Translations under genes and position numbers: made by a program
The notes under the pieces: model-generated
What the model was told of the DNA's origin: nothing
Seen by the model: only the letters and a program-made list of their open reading frames with translations
The model's database searches: none
Part shown: positions 1 through 12,672 of the stretch, one piece after another
Numbering within the stretch: the first letter of the stretch is position 1
Layout: each line of letters opens with the position of its first letter
Assembly (NCBI RefSeq): GCF_037325665.1
Contig: NC_090253.1
Location: forward strand, 10,640,823 to 10,704,822
DNA length: 64,000 nucleotides
Source: Littorina saxatilis
Lineage: Eukaryota > Mollusca > Gastropoda > Littorinimorpha > Littorinidae
Direction: 5' to 3'

Positions 1-1374
1 TCTCTCAAATATGACCTTCTCTTGTCTACTGGCTCGGAAGATTTATTCTACTCCCAAATAGCACTTCTTTGCACCTCTTATGACTCCTTCGTCCTCTAGA
101 ATCCCGTACCCATACCAAATACGAGCTGATTTGGTGAAATAAAGCACATTTCTACTTGCAAAACCCATCGAACAGCCATTTCCGGTGCTCAATCGCCGAC
201 ATTTTCAGCTTTGAAGGCTATTTACGGGCAAATATCAATCGCTCCCTGACTTTTTATGCATCGAGAAACAAATTTAGTCATCGCCGAATCAGTAGCTTAC
301 CTTAAATCCCGACATAAATCAAACAATACCTAGAAAACAGACAAAACTTGCCTTCACATGTGTCAGGAGCGGCCTTCGGCCTCCGTTCGGCCTTTGACCG
401 GTTATCCCCCGTGCTCTGGCACAGGTAAAATATGAGAGAACGACACATACGATACGATAATAGCCAGTGGCTACCAACATGAGAACGAAGGGGAGTCAGT
501 GTAAACCAGAAGATATTTTAAACTATGCTCTGCTATAGTTTAACCGGAAATCATGATGGAACAAAAAACAAAGTGGCAGCCCCCATGAGCTCCGAAAGGT
601 CAATCAAAAAAGTCGTGAATAACAAGGTATGAATGATCACCTGATAATTGAACATGATCACTTTTACCCACCAGTGCCAAAACCTTGGGTTATCATTTAT
701 GCATGACTATTTCAATTATGACGTGTTGTGTGTAATTTTCAGTGATATTGTAAACAAAGAGTATTGATTTTCAGTTTCTCATTGGCGTACTGGCGTCAAA
801 ACGATTGTTAAGCATAGTTAATAAACCATAGTTAACCATGATCATATGTTAACTAAATATGACCATTTGTTAAGAACAGAGAAGAAGGCTGAGGCAGTAA
901 CAAAATGCAAACACACTTGCTCGTGATATTGTCTCTGTGGTTGCAAAAATTAGAGATAAAATAACACAACAATTTATGTAGTGTATCAACCTTTAGAACT
1001 GTCATGGGAGCCGTTTTGCAGTAAATAAACGAATAAAACTTGGCGCTGGTGTGTACCCATTTCGGACTTGGCTATGCCACTGAGTGTTATCATACGATCG
1101 CAGCAGAACCTACATTGTTTATTAAATTGCCAACTTACCAGGCCTCTGCCAGGTATAAGACGCACAGACATGATCAAGAAACGACCGAAGAAAAACTCAC
1201 AAGGCATATTTTGCCTCTGTCTGTCTTTGTTTGTCAGAAACACACAAAAACGATGGAAAATAGCACAGGGCAGCACTACATGACGCTTATTTGCTATCAT
1301 GCTGCGTGCACAGGGGAGTAAATCTCGCATATTTTATATAGGAATGTGCACTGATATATTGTAAGTATAAGTTA
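1..1374. other. intergenic stretch without recognisable gene
   Basis: No open frame here has protein-like composition or convincing splice sites. The only structure I see is a short imperfect inverted repeat near 519-542 built around aaactatg/catagttt, and a few scattered ttaac-type words near 820-870. Confidence 0.5.
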
Positions 1375-1529
1375 CAGCTCGGTCCATCCATGGTATCGCC
1401 TGATATTTTGTCGAGACTGGGTCAATGAATATGATGACGTCACTCGAGGCTCTGCCGAGAGTGACGTCATTATATTCTTTCACCCCGTCGAGACAAAATA
1501 TCACGCGATACCATGGATGGACGGAGCTG
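1375..1529. mobile_element. 155-bp foldback MITE with TA target duplication
   Basis: The two halves are near-perfect inverted copies: the left arm begins CAGCTCGGTCCATCCATGG and the right arm is its reverse complement. The arms meet around 1450. Each end is flanked by TA (1373-1374 and 1530-1531). CAG termini with a TA duplication fit a non-autonomous pogo/Tigger or other Tc1/mariner-group element, though the superfamily is inferred from the ends only. The arms carry TGACGTCA words. Confidence 0.75.
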
Positions 1530-1690
1530 TAAAGTATATATGGTATGACCAAAGTAAAGAGAATTTGTCATGGGATGTGGAAACAAATCATTGGAAATTC
1601 ACCATGGGCAATCAACCCAAGCCTAGAAGTTGTAGAACTATATTTTGTTTCAGTCTTGGCAAGGCCAGTTTTGTCCAGTTCCGGAAAAGA

Positions 1691-1752
1691 CATCATGAAT
1701 TCATTCACCCTGCCGAGACGAAAAAAAAACAATTCCATGGATGAAAACGTAT
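1691..1752. repeat. degraded relative of the 1375 MITE arm
   Basis: The stretch shares the order ttcaccc, cgagac, a-rich spacer, ccatggatg with the right arm of the foldback element just upstream. No inverted partner or target duplication survives. Confidence 0.3.
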
Positions 1753-2864
1753 AAGCTTATTATCCCGTGACGCATCAAAGCTAAATTTTGTTTTGAAATG
1801 TCTTCACAACGTACAGATAACTTATAACGACATAATCGCCTTCACAAGACAGGAAAAACGCACACTTTGTTTTTCGTCTGCTACAAATCTAGTCTTGTTG
1901 GTTGACGGAGAGAATAAAGCTTCAACCGTACCTTCATCAACAGGAATAAATGCTCAATCCGCTGTCAGTTCGCAACTGAACCTTGTTTTTTTTCTTTAAC
2001 TTTTTGGTTAACATTGAAACGGCAATCCAAAAGAGTGTTTCAGCTGTTTCAAGACAGAGGCTCAGCTCCTTCTTTTGAGTTGCTTTTCAGTCTAAAATGA
2101 CACCGGAAGCGAACAAATTGTCGCGTATACTGTTGTCACAAAAAGACGTCATGACAAAGTTACACGCAAAGCGAAAGAGACTTTGACGTCATTTACTTTT
2201 GTTCGGAATTTTCCAGCTGTTCCTTGCTTGTCAGTGAAGACCTGACGTGAGTAAGCTTACCCTTTGCAGCTGTGAAATAATCAGTCTTGTGTCTCGGTCG
2301 TGTAGGTACAGAGTTTGCTTCTGCAATCATTGTGTTCGTGTTGATGACGGCTTCATAAGATTTCCATTTTCTTGTTTCTGCGGCTGCGCAAGTTATTTTG
2401 CCTAGGTCATGGCCGAACTTTAGGCCTACGGAGAAATATCGCTGGATATTTTCTCCCTACATTAACAGAGACAAAGAAGGGAAGTCATGCTGTATTGCTG
2501 TATATATACCGAGAGGCATAAATTCCGCAAACTGATCTTTAAAAAATCACAAAAAATCAACTCAGTGGTGAATGTTTTCAATGTTTGAATATTTTATTTA
2601 TTGGCCATTTTAGTGTTTAAAAACCTTCGCTTTATTGATTTTTAATAGAACATCATGAAATGACAATTTTTCTAAAAAAGTGACTGAGTCCAAGCGCAAT
2701 GATTTCGGAAAACGTTCAATGCACTATTTGCAGAATTTATGCCTTTCAGTATACAATAAACAATTTAACAACAAGTATTGTTGGTGCTTTATTAAACGGT
2801 TTTCTGATGATACCCACGTTTCTGAATGACGTCAGAGTAGGGGCTGTGCTGTGGGCGAGGTGTG
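1753..2864. other. unannotated intergenic DNA
   Basis: AT-rich sequence without a supported exon. The open frames are short and of random composition. TGACGTCA-like words occur near 2150-2190, but no promoter or gene start can be tied to them. Confidence 0.4.
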
Positions 2865-3391
2865 CCGGTGTAATACGACATTTTTACTCCACGAAAAATT
2901 TACTCCGGAGTAAAAATGTTGTACGAAATTCTTACTCCGAGTACACCTTTCGTACGAGAAAATATTAACTCCCCAAGGTACGAACAAATTACTCCCTCCA
3001 CGAAATTTTGACTCCCCAAATCTCGAACGCGAAAATGGGATGCGGGCGAAGGGATAATGCCAATATGTGATCTCGCGCAAACGAATGTCGCGCTACCCTC
3101 CCTCCACCCCTTCCACCACCAAGACTAACAGGGGACAGGGTAGTAAAAGATGTGTACACCTGGCGTGCGCAGTGATTTGCTCGTGTTAGGGTGGAATGAT
3201 TCATTCGTTATTTATTCGTCAGGGGAGTAACATTTTCGACCAAAATGTTGACTCGGAACACACCTGTCGTTGGAAGTAATTTTCTCGTGTTATGGGGGAG
3301 TATTTTTGTCGTAAAGGGAGTCAAATTTTCTTACGAAATTTTTACTCCGGAGTAAAAATCTTGTGGGAGTAATTGTCTCGTGTTACACCGG
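2865..3391. mobile_element. TACTCC-rich terminal-inverted-repeat element
   Basis: The left end reads ccggtgtaatacgac and the right end gtctcgtgttacaccgg, an inverted pair of about 15 bp. Inside, the word tttactccggagtaaaaa occurs near both ends, and ACTCC or its complement recurs roughly every 20-40 bases. There is no coding capacity. It looks like a non-autonomous DNA element. I see no certain target duplication, so the superfamily is left open. Confidence 0.6.
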
Positions 3392-3757
3392 TAACCGGAG
3401 TGATGGTACAAAACAAGGGACAGGTGATCCAGATTTGAAAGTAGGGAGCCCGGATGCAGAGCAAGCGAGGTTGGTGAATGAGTTAACCATGCTACTTTCC
3501 CCTTTTCGCAATGCTAGTCGACTGAGATTTTGATCATTGGATACTGTCTGATTGCTGTGCCTGGTAGATTGAATATTGCGCATACAAAAACGTACTGCTG
3601 TGACAGGGCTTCTGTCACATCTTACCTTGGACACCGGTACCATCATCTTTCGCTGGTAACATGGAAACTGCGTCATCATCAGGAACGTCATCCCTTCTTT
3701 GAAATTGGCTCAGATCAATGTCCTGAAACGAGCCATCTTTTAATTAAAAGACCCTCC

Positions 3758-4133
3758 CCGGCGGGCGCAGTGGCGTGGTGGTAAGACGTCGGCCTCCTAA
3801 GTCGGGAGGTCGTGAGTTGGAATCCCGGTCGCTGCCGCCTGGTGGGTTAAGAGTGGAGATTTTTCTGATCTCCCAGGTCAACTTATGTGCAGACCTGCTA
3901 GTGACTTAACCCCCTTCGTGTGTACACGCAACCACAAGACCAAGTGCGCACGGAAAAGATCCTGTAATCCATGTCGGAGTTCGGTGGGTTATGGAAACAC
4001 GAAAATACCCAGCATGCCTACTCAACGAAAGCAGAGTGAGCTGCCAACGCTCTCAGAGTATAGTGTGGGGAACCCAAATGGGCAAACGAGCTCACACGTA
4101 ACCAGAAAATTGTGGAACGCTGAAGAAGAAGAA
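3758..4133 (+). repeat. tRNA-derived SINE with GAA-repeat tail
   Basis: A pol III A-box-like word (tggcgtggtggtaagacg) is followed about 35 bases later by a B-box-like word (gagttggaatccc). The head is tRNA-like and the body is unrelated. The tail is (GAA)n at 4120-4133. The 12-bp word aaaagaccctcc sits just before the element (3746-3757) and recurs only after the next repeat (5001-5012), so the SINE and the following repeat share one target duplication. Confidence 0.65.
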
Positions 4134-5000
4134 ACAAGTCGCGTAAGGCGAAAATACAATATTTAGTCAAGTAGCTGTCGAACTCACAGAATGAAACTGA
4201 ACGCAATGCCATTTTACTCGTAGCATCGTCAGGCCACCGCTCATGGCAAAGGCAGTGAAATTGACAAGAAAAGCGAGGTAGTAGTTGCGCTAAGAAGGAT
4301 AGCACGCTTTTCTGTACCTCTCTTTGTTTTAACTTTATGAGCGTGTTTTTAATCCAAACATATCATATCTATATGTTTTTGGAATCAGGAACCGACAAGG
4401 AATAAGATGAAAGTGTTGTTAAATTGATTTGGACAATTTAATTTTGATAATAATTTTTATATATTTAATTTTCAGAGCTTGTTTTTAATCCGAATATAAC
4501 ATATTTATTTGGAATCAGCAAATGATGGAGAATAAGATAAACGTAAATTTGGATCGTTTTATAAATTTTAATTTTTTTTTACAATTTTCCGATTTTTAAT
4601 GACCAAAGTCATTAATTAATTTTTAAGCCACCAAGCTGAAATGCAATACCTAACCCCGGGCTTCGTCGAAGATTACTTGACCAAAATTTGAACCAATTTG
4701 GTTGAAAAATGAGGGCGTGACAGTGCCGCCTCAACTTTCACGAAAAGCCGGATATGACGTCATCAAAGACATTTATCAAAAAAATGAAAAAAACGTTCGG
4801 GGATTTCATACCCAGAAACTCTCATGTCAAATTTCATAAAGATCGGTCCAGTAGTTTAGTCTGAATCGCTCTACACACACACAGAGACACACACACACAC
4901 ACACACGCACGCACGCACACACGCACGCACATACACCACGACCCTCGTTTCGATTCCCCCTCGATGTTAACATATTTAGTCAAAACTTGACTAAATATAA
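4134..5000 (+). repeat. CRE-bearing gastropod repeat family, copy A
   Basis: Begins acaagtcgcgtaaggcg, carries an early tatttagtcaagt word and ends with its inverted partner acttgactaaata. Internally, a block of about 150 bp containing tttttggaatcag appears twice in tandem (around 4320-4610). It is followed by a conserved part with TGACGTCA at 4755-4762, then a CA microsatellite. It is about 90% or more alike to 26005-26910. No protein is encoded. The inverted ends suggest a MITE-like element. The 3' part (aaagatcggtccagtagttt then CA repeats) also recalls RTE-type LINE tails. Confidence 0.7.
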
Positions 5001-5012
5001 AAAAGACCCTCC

Positions 5013-6431
5013 GACCCTTGAAAACCCAGGTATTGAGTGCTTAAGGAAAATCATGTTCGAATTAGAAAACAGTCCTGAATTTTATTAGTATGCGGGCATT
5101 TATGCCGTGTAGTACGGTAAATCACAAACTCTCAAACTGCAATTTGCCTTCCATGTGACTAAGAATCGCAAGTCAACTGCTGCTAAACCAATACACATAA
5201 AATCGTATGAGCAGCATAAACATTTAAATACACGAAGCTACTTGTTTTATGGCATCTCAAACTTGGGCTCACAGGACGCCGCAGAAAGTGAAGTGGTGTA
5301 TTATACATGTTCTCGTCAAAATATCTGACCCTATCGCCACGCTGAAAATACAATAGCGTTTATATTGATATTATGACCAAGATATGGGGTCATTAACTTG
5401 CAAAATATAATTTTTTGCTTTGATGCGGTTGGTTTCTGACGAGAGCAGACACATTTTCTCTGCGAATGATCATTACGCCTAACACTACCGCCGCCCTCTC
5501 GCAGCCGAACAACAAAGCGGAATTCATGCTCAACACGTCAAGTTTGCGGTTTTCGATTGTAAATAAAACAAAAAACAAAGTAACAGATGCGGAAGAGGAA
5601 CACAGTCAATCTTTTTTGTGATTTGTTTTTTTCAAGTGAGGTAAACACGCTCGCACTCGTCTCACAAAGTTGACAAAGTGGTGACGTACGTAATCGTTTC
5701 AGTTCCTAGACTGAATGCGTTGTGTACATGGGTACAATTTGTGACCCTCCACCACGGAATGAGTCGCATGTCACCTTTGCATGATTTTCATATGTTTACA
5801 TTTTCATAAAGAGTTTTTTATGCTCTATCCCGTGGTGAAAACCGTTTTAGAAAAAAGCGAAAACTGTTTGACTTATTCCAAGGAGTGACATTTTTTTCTT
5901 TTTTAACAATGAAACCCATTACAATGTTAAATACCGAAAAGCCAAGTTTGTCGGCGGGGGTGGGTATACATGTACAGGCACCATCCACCTTCTGAAAATG
6001 ACATGTTGTGCTCAGCTCGCTTGAAACTTACATGATAAAAGTTCCAATGAATGAAATAAAATTACGTGACTTCAAAATGCAGTTTTTAAGTTATTTCCTT
6101 ACTGTCTTATGTTGATAATGAATCTGACCATATCCAGTAGACAAGACAAATCAAAGTGAAAAGGTTGTTGAACCTGATGTGAGAGTGTTGGGTGAGAACA
6201 TGTCAGCTGTTAATATTCATGAGGTCAAGTGTGTGATCGGCTGCGATTGGCTGCATGAGGTCACGTGCATACGGTACTACACACCAGCCTCGATTCAATC
6301 CCGTCCCCGTTGGCGGTTCTGTCTATAAAGTTGCGTAGTCAGTTCCAATTTTATTTTGGTTGAAATAGACTGCATGGTAATAAAACCGTTATTATTCTCA
6401 AAAAACGATATCAGCATTCGACTGGCGGCTC
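5013..6431. other. unannotated DNA up to the duplication breakpoint
   Basis: I find no exon with splice sites. A TATA-like word (tctataaag, about 6321-6329), with an AATAAA-containing word 60 bp on, lies just left of the duplication edge, but nothing ties it to a gene. Part of 5730-5900 reads like a dispersed repeat that I cannot name. Confidence 0.35.
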
Positions 6432-7559
6432 ATGCTTGATATCTTTTTTCTCGACATGTCTGTTATCATTTGCCTACAGTCAGCATGTTATAAATAACTC
6501 ATAGTAACGATACGACATTTTGCCTGAAGTATGTCTCGTGTGTAGGCACACGTTGTGAAGCAATCAACCGGGTCGTTGCTACAATACAGCGCTTTTTTCA
6601 TGAAACCCCTCTAAATTGACACAAAAAGAACGAAAATATTACCTCTGATATGTCTGAACGCAAACTTCCACCATCACTGCTACCATATCCAGTGTCTGCA
6701 GTCTGCAACATATCATAGACATACTAAAAAAAAGAAGGCAATTTTCCTAACGGGTCAGTTGTCCACGGAAAAGGTAGGTGACAGTAATTATTAGTCCGGA
6801 GTCCTGATTGCTCAGAAGAGTCAAATATACAGATATACCAGCTGATAAGAAGCTCGTTTATAAGAAAGCACCGCTACAAGAGAGTAACAAACAAGTTCCG
6901 CGAAAGATCATCTTTGTTATAACTTTAAAAAAATCGGACACAAAACCTTGCTTATGAGAAAGCTCGTATATAATAACGTCGATTCCTTGTCCTATACAAG
7001 ACTGTTGATTGGATATAAGAAGTTCCTGTCAAATAAAAGGAGCCAACTCTCACCTCAATAAGATTGCAAAAAATCATGTCACGTCGACTTTCTGATAAGC
7101 GGGTCCGACTTTAACCAAAGAGATAGAATTCATTTACACACAATGTATATATAAGATTGACGTCTCTACCCTGTCAGTGTGATAAGCGAAACCAATTTAA
7201 TGCAAACATGCAAGAAAGTAGTTTGCTAAATGCGTGCTTGTCTATATACTCTAATTAATTGTAGTCCTGTTATCAATAATTCACATTATTTCCAATGCAA
7301 GGTGCCTCGATCCCTCCTGTCAATGACAATCAAAGCAGTTTCTTGTTCCTTACCGCAGCTGTACTACCCCGGTCATCCTGGTCGTCTGTCAGGAAATCTT
7401 AAACAGAAAGTTGTATGGTTTTTGACATCATGAAGTCGACAGAAAATTTGGAATACAATGTAATAATCTTCAACTCTATTTGTGAAAGTTTAAATTGTAT
7501 TTACAATTTGAATGAACAAACTATTTAGCTTATTGTTAAGATTCCGAGGTGAATTGCAA

Positions 7560-8408
7560 TCCCATTGGCAGGACTGCTCATAGATTGCTTGACCAAACTT
7601 GCAATCAATTGAATTGGGAAAGAAGGTCGTGACAGTGCCACTTCAATTTTCACTTAAAGACGGAAATGACGTCAGCAAAGACATGTATCAAGGAATGAGA
7701 CTAAATTCTGCCGGTTTCATCTATAAAAATGTGGATATCGTCGCTGTAATTCACAAACCTCGTATCTTAATTGTTGAGATTTTGCAACTAAAACAAAGGA
7801 AGCTCCCTCATTTGTTTGCCTGTGTGGTGATAAAAACTCGTAGCTCCAACAGCTTTCTAAAGTAAAGAAAATTTCTTCAGAAGAAAACTCGTATCTTCAT
7901 TTGTTTGAAGTGAGCGCAAAAAAACACCAACAAAACCAAACGCTCAAGTTAAAGTTATGAGGTTTTCGTGCCCCACCTGGACGGAAACCCTGTCATAATA
8001 TGAAAGATACCGGCTTCCTGCTGTTGTATTTTTAGCATGCATGAAACAAAACTCTTATATACCAATTATGGATGACTCCATTGGATAACATGCTCCTATA
8101 TCTTAATATTTTCCCAGTTGTATGGGATATCATTAATAACTGACATTAACACACATTAAGAATGGTATTGCACTGTTTTAAAGAAAATATCAACCCATGA
8201 ATTAAAGTTATATTTGAAGTGGTGATTTTTCAAAACAATTCTTTTTCGTTTTTCTCAAAACAGCAAAAAATGAGATACAAGGTTTGTGAATTACAGCGAC
8301 AGTATACAGTTTTATGCAGATCCGGCCAAGTAGTTTTGTTTAGGATTTGCTCTAACACCCTCGTATTAATTTCTAGCCTATGTTTAAAACCAAAGTCAAA
8401 ACTTGACT
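7560..8408 (+). repeat. diverged relative of the CRE-bearing family
   Basis: It keeps the family's order: cgtgacagtgcc, then aatgacgtcagcaaagacat (TGACGTCA at 7667-7674), then atccggccaagtagtttt, ending caaaacttgactacatg. It is much more divergent than copies at 4134 and 26005. The LINE fragment begins immediately after its end. Confidence 0.5.
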
Positions 8409-8409
8409 A

Positions 8410-10022
8410 CATGAACAATCTGTCAATCGACTATAAAAGATGTGGTTTACAAATGATTTGGCCAATATGACGGAGTTAAACATAAAGGATAAGTTTAATG
8501 AAGTTAAAAAGTTGTTTAGTATTTGGGCAAGAAGAAGCAGTACTTCAGTTGGCAGAGTTGCTGTATTAAAATCATTGATACTTTCGAAACTGGCGTACTT
8601 GTGGATCATGTTACCAAACCCACCAGATAAGATGATTCAGGAATTGCAAATGATGTGTTTTGAGTTTCTTTGGGACAAAAAGAGAGATGAACTAAAAAGA
8701 ACTATAGGTATTCACAATACCCAAGAAGGTGGCATAAGTTTACCTTCAATAAAGCATTACATTAAGTCACTTAAATTAACCTGGTTTAAAAGAATCAACA
8801 AGCCCTCATCTGCAAAATGGAAACACCTCTTGTTTTTGTCGTGTCCAAAAATGGAAGTGATACAGAACTATGGCCCAAAATTATTGAAAAATAGTAATGT
8901 TAATTCCTTCTGGAAGAATGTGTTTGAAGCCTATGAAGATTTTATGATAAAGTTGAAATAAATGAGCCAACAGAATTATTAGCAGAGCCCTTGTTTTATT
9001 CAGAAAAGTTCAAAATTGCCAAAAAGGTCATTCATTTTAAAGACTGGGCAGAAAAGGGTTTATTTAAGGTAAAACATTTGATTAAAGAAGATGGAACATT
9101 TTTGAATTATCAAGAATTCCAAACAAAATATGATATTCAAATAAAAATTCTTGATTATTTTGGCTGCGTTAATTCGGTTAGGGTTTATAAGCGCAAAAAC
9201 GGCATTGAGTTTACTAATGCAGATGCAAAAGAACAGATGAAAGCTTTAAATTTTATTGAATTAACAATGAAAGGATCCAAATCGTATTATGATATAATGA
9301 TAGGTAAACCTGAAATGTCAAAAGCATGTACAAACTGGGAAATATTATTGGATAGAGAAATTGATTGGCAAAAAGTGTTCCGATGCACACAAAAAATAAA
9401 AAAAAAGTCAAGTTACGATGGTTCCAGTTAAAAATTATTTACCGAATTCTGATTACAAACTCTATTTTAAAGAAAATGGGGGTAACAAATAGTAACCTGT
9501 GCAATTTTTGTAATTTGCAAAGATACACCATTAATCATTATTTATGGCAGTGTGAATTTGTTCAAACATTTTGGAACAGTCTTAAACAGTGTATGAAAGA
9601 AAATTGTTTGAACTGTAGCAGGCTCGAGTTTAACCCCACACTTATATTATTTGGACAAGACGGCACAATAAACACTGATGAATGTTTTGATTGTATTTTA
9701 TTGCAAGCCAAAATGTTTGTATACACATGTAGAATAAATAAAGTAAAGCCAACATTGAACTTTTGTTTTAAAGGAACTGGCCTATATATACAAGATTGAT
9801 AAACATATCCACTGCACAAAATTGAATTATGGAAAATTTAGGCTGAAGTGGGCTTCATATGTTGTCCTTGTAGAACAGCCCCTATTATAATTGATTGTAT
9901 GTTGTATTGAATATGTTTTTGTCCGTCATATCTATTCTAGTACCATTGGACTCCTATGCATTGCATGAAAAACTGAACAATTGCCTGAATAAAAACATCT
10001 TTGAAGAAAAAAAAGGAAAAAA
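8410..10022 (+). pseudogene. L1/Tx1-type LINE, ORF2 3' part (copy 1)
   Basis: The reading contains the post-RT region typical of L1/Tx1 ORF2: VGRVAVLKSLILSKLAYLW, LPNPPDKMIQEL, FEFLWDKK, EGGISLPSIKHYIKSLKL and the C-terminal cysteine cluster LCNFCNLQRYTINHYLWQCE. The RT catalytic motifs lie upstream and are missing, so this is a 5'-truncated copy. The frame breaks after 8961 and again near 9400, where an A-rich run puts the WFQLKIIYRIL part in another frame. A 3' UTR with an A-rich end closes at about 10022. It is dead, and duplicated at 55724. Confidence 0.85.
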
Positions 10023-10305
10023 AGATGTGCCTCTTTTTGATATTAGAAACTATATCTTTAAACATTTTTAGAATCCCAAAGAAAAACTGCCTTAAAGCTG
10101 TCAAAAGAAATGATTCCACATACCCTTGATGTCATGAGTGTCAAGATAAATTCTGCTGGGTGACAAGTCGTCTTGCTTTGAAGATGGCCACGCGAGGATG
10201 TGCAACTGTCTTACTTCCGTTGTTGTTTGAAGTTTTCTATCAAATGTGCATACATTTAGAGTTAATAATAACCACACATCAAAGATGTCTATAGTTTACC
10301 AGTGA

Positions 10306-10419
<114 letters not shown>

Positions 10420-10541
10420 CTCCATATAAGTAGAGGTTACATGCCGAGTTTCAGTGATTATTAAAAATAATGGTCGAAGTTTGCGGATCATGTAAAATGC
10501 GAGCTTCAGCGATTCAGAGATTACACAATGTTCTATTTTTA

Positions 10542-10670
10542 ACTCACATTGGGAATCCCTCGCGACTTTCTTTGTTTAGTGGGGAACTTACGGGGGTCCA
10601 GGCTTGCCGAGACTGACCCCCTCAGTGCCCCACTTAACAAAGAAAGTCGCGAGGGATTCCCAACGTGAGT
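10542..10670. mobile_element. 129-bp palindromic MITE, TA-flanked
   Basis: The left arm (actcacattgggaatccc onward, about 45 bp through tttctttgtt) is matched by its reverse complement at the right end. TA flanks both sides (10540-10541, 10671-10672). The superfamily is probably Tc1/mariner-like, judged from the TA duplication alone. The copy at 57860 has lost much of the pairing. Confidence 0.75.
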
Positions 10671-11006
10671 TACAATAGAGCATGGTGTACTTTTTTTTAG
10701 TACACTCTTTTAGCGGTTTGGCATGTTTTTTGTTTTTGGACTCAATGCTACGTCTATTTACATCCCCTGCAGGGCCTCAGGAAATGTGATCACTATAAAT
10801 AGTATAATGTATTTTTGGCGCTTCCGCACATGAAGGTAATCGGATCATTCCAGTGCATTTTTCTCAACACCTATTTTAGTGTGTGCATAAACCACACATT
10901 TGGTTCGCATCGAAACAGTCTGAACTAAAAGTACATCACCTAAGCATGACGTATTTTGAAAAAAACATCTATTTATTTTGGAATGGAACGTTTGATGTCA
11001 CCAACG

Positions 11007-11332
11007 CAGGGCCGGACCAAATGAGTTGTAAGGGGGGGGGGGTTCCTCCTTTTGGGGGGGGGGGCAAATCAGCGAAGTGGCGAAGCCACAAGCGCACGCC
11101 TGCAAAGCAGGCGCGCGAACTAGGGGGGTCCGGGGGCATGCTCCCCCGAAAAATGAAAAACGGTTAAAATCTGTGCAATCTGGTGCATTCTGGGCCTTGT
11201 TTTGAGGGTTAAGAGCAGCATTGTTTTGGTGCTAAAACTAGTTAAAAAAACAACAACACTCAAAGCAAGGTACATGCTTTTTCCAGGGGTGGGGTTCCGG
11301 AACCCCTGGAACCCCCCCTGGGTCCGGCCCTG
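11007..11332. mobile_element. hAT-like MITE (CAGGGCCGGACC ends)
   Basis: Terminal inverted repeats are CAGGGCCGGACC and GGTCCGGCCCTG, and the word ccaacg directly flanks both ends. CAGGG termini are typical of hAT elements; the apparent target repeat is 6 bp rather than 8, so the assignment is tentative. The interior has G homopolymers and the GC-rich motif ggggtccgggggcatg, and no coding capacity. Confidence 0.65.
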
Positions 11333-12029
11333 CCAACGTCAAGGTCGCTCTCTTCAGTGACACAGCGAGTTTTTATCGCCCGAAGCTTCAGTCTGATTCG
11401 CTGACGTTCACGTCTGGTGAAAGTATGTGGTGAGCCCAAAGTAATGTAAATATAAACGACATTGCAACACATACGGATTAGGATACATAAGGTACAAGTG
11501 CCGAATTAGGAATTCTCTTCATTGTGTTATATCATCAGTCCGCCGCTGTCAGCCTGTTCTCACGACACAAGTAGGTACCATTTGCTCCTTGTTTAATGCA
11601 GACGAAATAATGTTGGCGTTCCAGGTTTGTTAGTGTGTATTTCAGTTGCAAACGGGTGTAATATAAGAAACATCCTTCAACAAATACAGATAGTGTGGAA
11701 ACATTCTCATGTGGTGGGACTGGATATTTTGGTTCGAACCGGTGAAAAATCTCCTTTTGTTTGGGGTCCATGTTTTGGTCATTGGAGATTCTTGGGCAGC
11801 TAAAACTATGACGTAAAGTGAATTTTGCCGACTTTTGACAACAAGTGCGCATGCTCAGATCTTTACACAATGGTTTCCTGTTTTTTTCCAGAGCTTTACA
11901 CCACCTTTGACCATATATGGAAGTTAAAAATGACGCGCTTGGCCATACAAGGAACATAAATTGCAATCAAAGAGTGTACTAAAAGTCAATACAGGCTTTA
12001 TGAAGTATAATTTCCTTTAAAAGGTTTTC

Positions 12030-12672
12030 TTCATTTTCAGCATATTTTCAGCGTCAAACACCATATAACTATATATTTTTGGAATCAGCACATAATAAGG
12101 AATAGAGGAATGATAGTTGTTTGTGTTTTCATCTCACAATAAAGAAAGTCGCTGTTTAACGGTTTTATTCATTTTAAGCCCGTTTTTTAATCCAACACAA
12201 CAAAACTATATATTTCCGGATACAAGAGGCAATATAGAATACAATAATACCACCTTTGTGATTGAAATATCGATATTTCAGAAATCGAAACAATCTGCTA
12301 ATTTTGAGTGAATTCTTCATGTGCGAATTTGTAAGGTACTAAGCTGAAATGCAATCCCATAGTCTGGACCAAGTCAAAGATCTTATGACGAAAATTTCAA
12401 ACAAATTGATGGAAAACTGTCGCCGTGAGAGTGCGGCCTCGACTTTTGCAAACGGTCAAATATGACGTCATCAAATAGGCCTATCCAAAATCGGCGATAA
12501 GTGTTTGAAGCAAAAGCTCTCAAAAAATGTCTGTACCAAGTGTCGTCACAATCCGTCCAGAAGTTTTTGAGAAAAGCTTTTCACAGACAGACAGACACAC
12601 AGACATACATCGGGAGACAGACATCACTCTCCACCAATGTTAAGACATTCAGTCATTACTTGACTGAATGTA
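12030..12672 (+). repeat. CRE-bearing family relative, copy C
   Basis: It has the family signposts in order: tatatttttggaatcagca, aagctgaaatgcaatcccat, tatgacgtcatcaa (TGACGTCA at 12463-12470), a CAGA/CACA run and the end attacttgactgaatg. It is heavily diverged from copies A and B. Confidence 0.55.

Noticed and set aside
1040-1321. Overlapping open frames on both strands near 1 kb
   Set aside because: Random-looking composition and three frames open at once; no splice sites or family.
6290-6431. TATA-like and polyA-like words near the duplication edge as an LTR
   Set aside because: No second copy, no terminal TG/CA pair and no associated coding region in the window.
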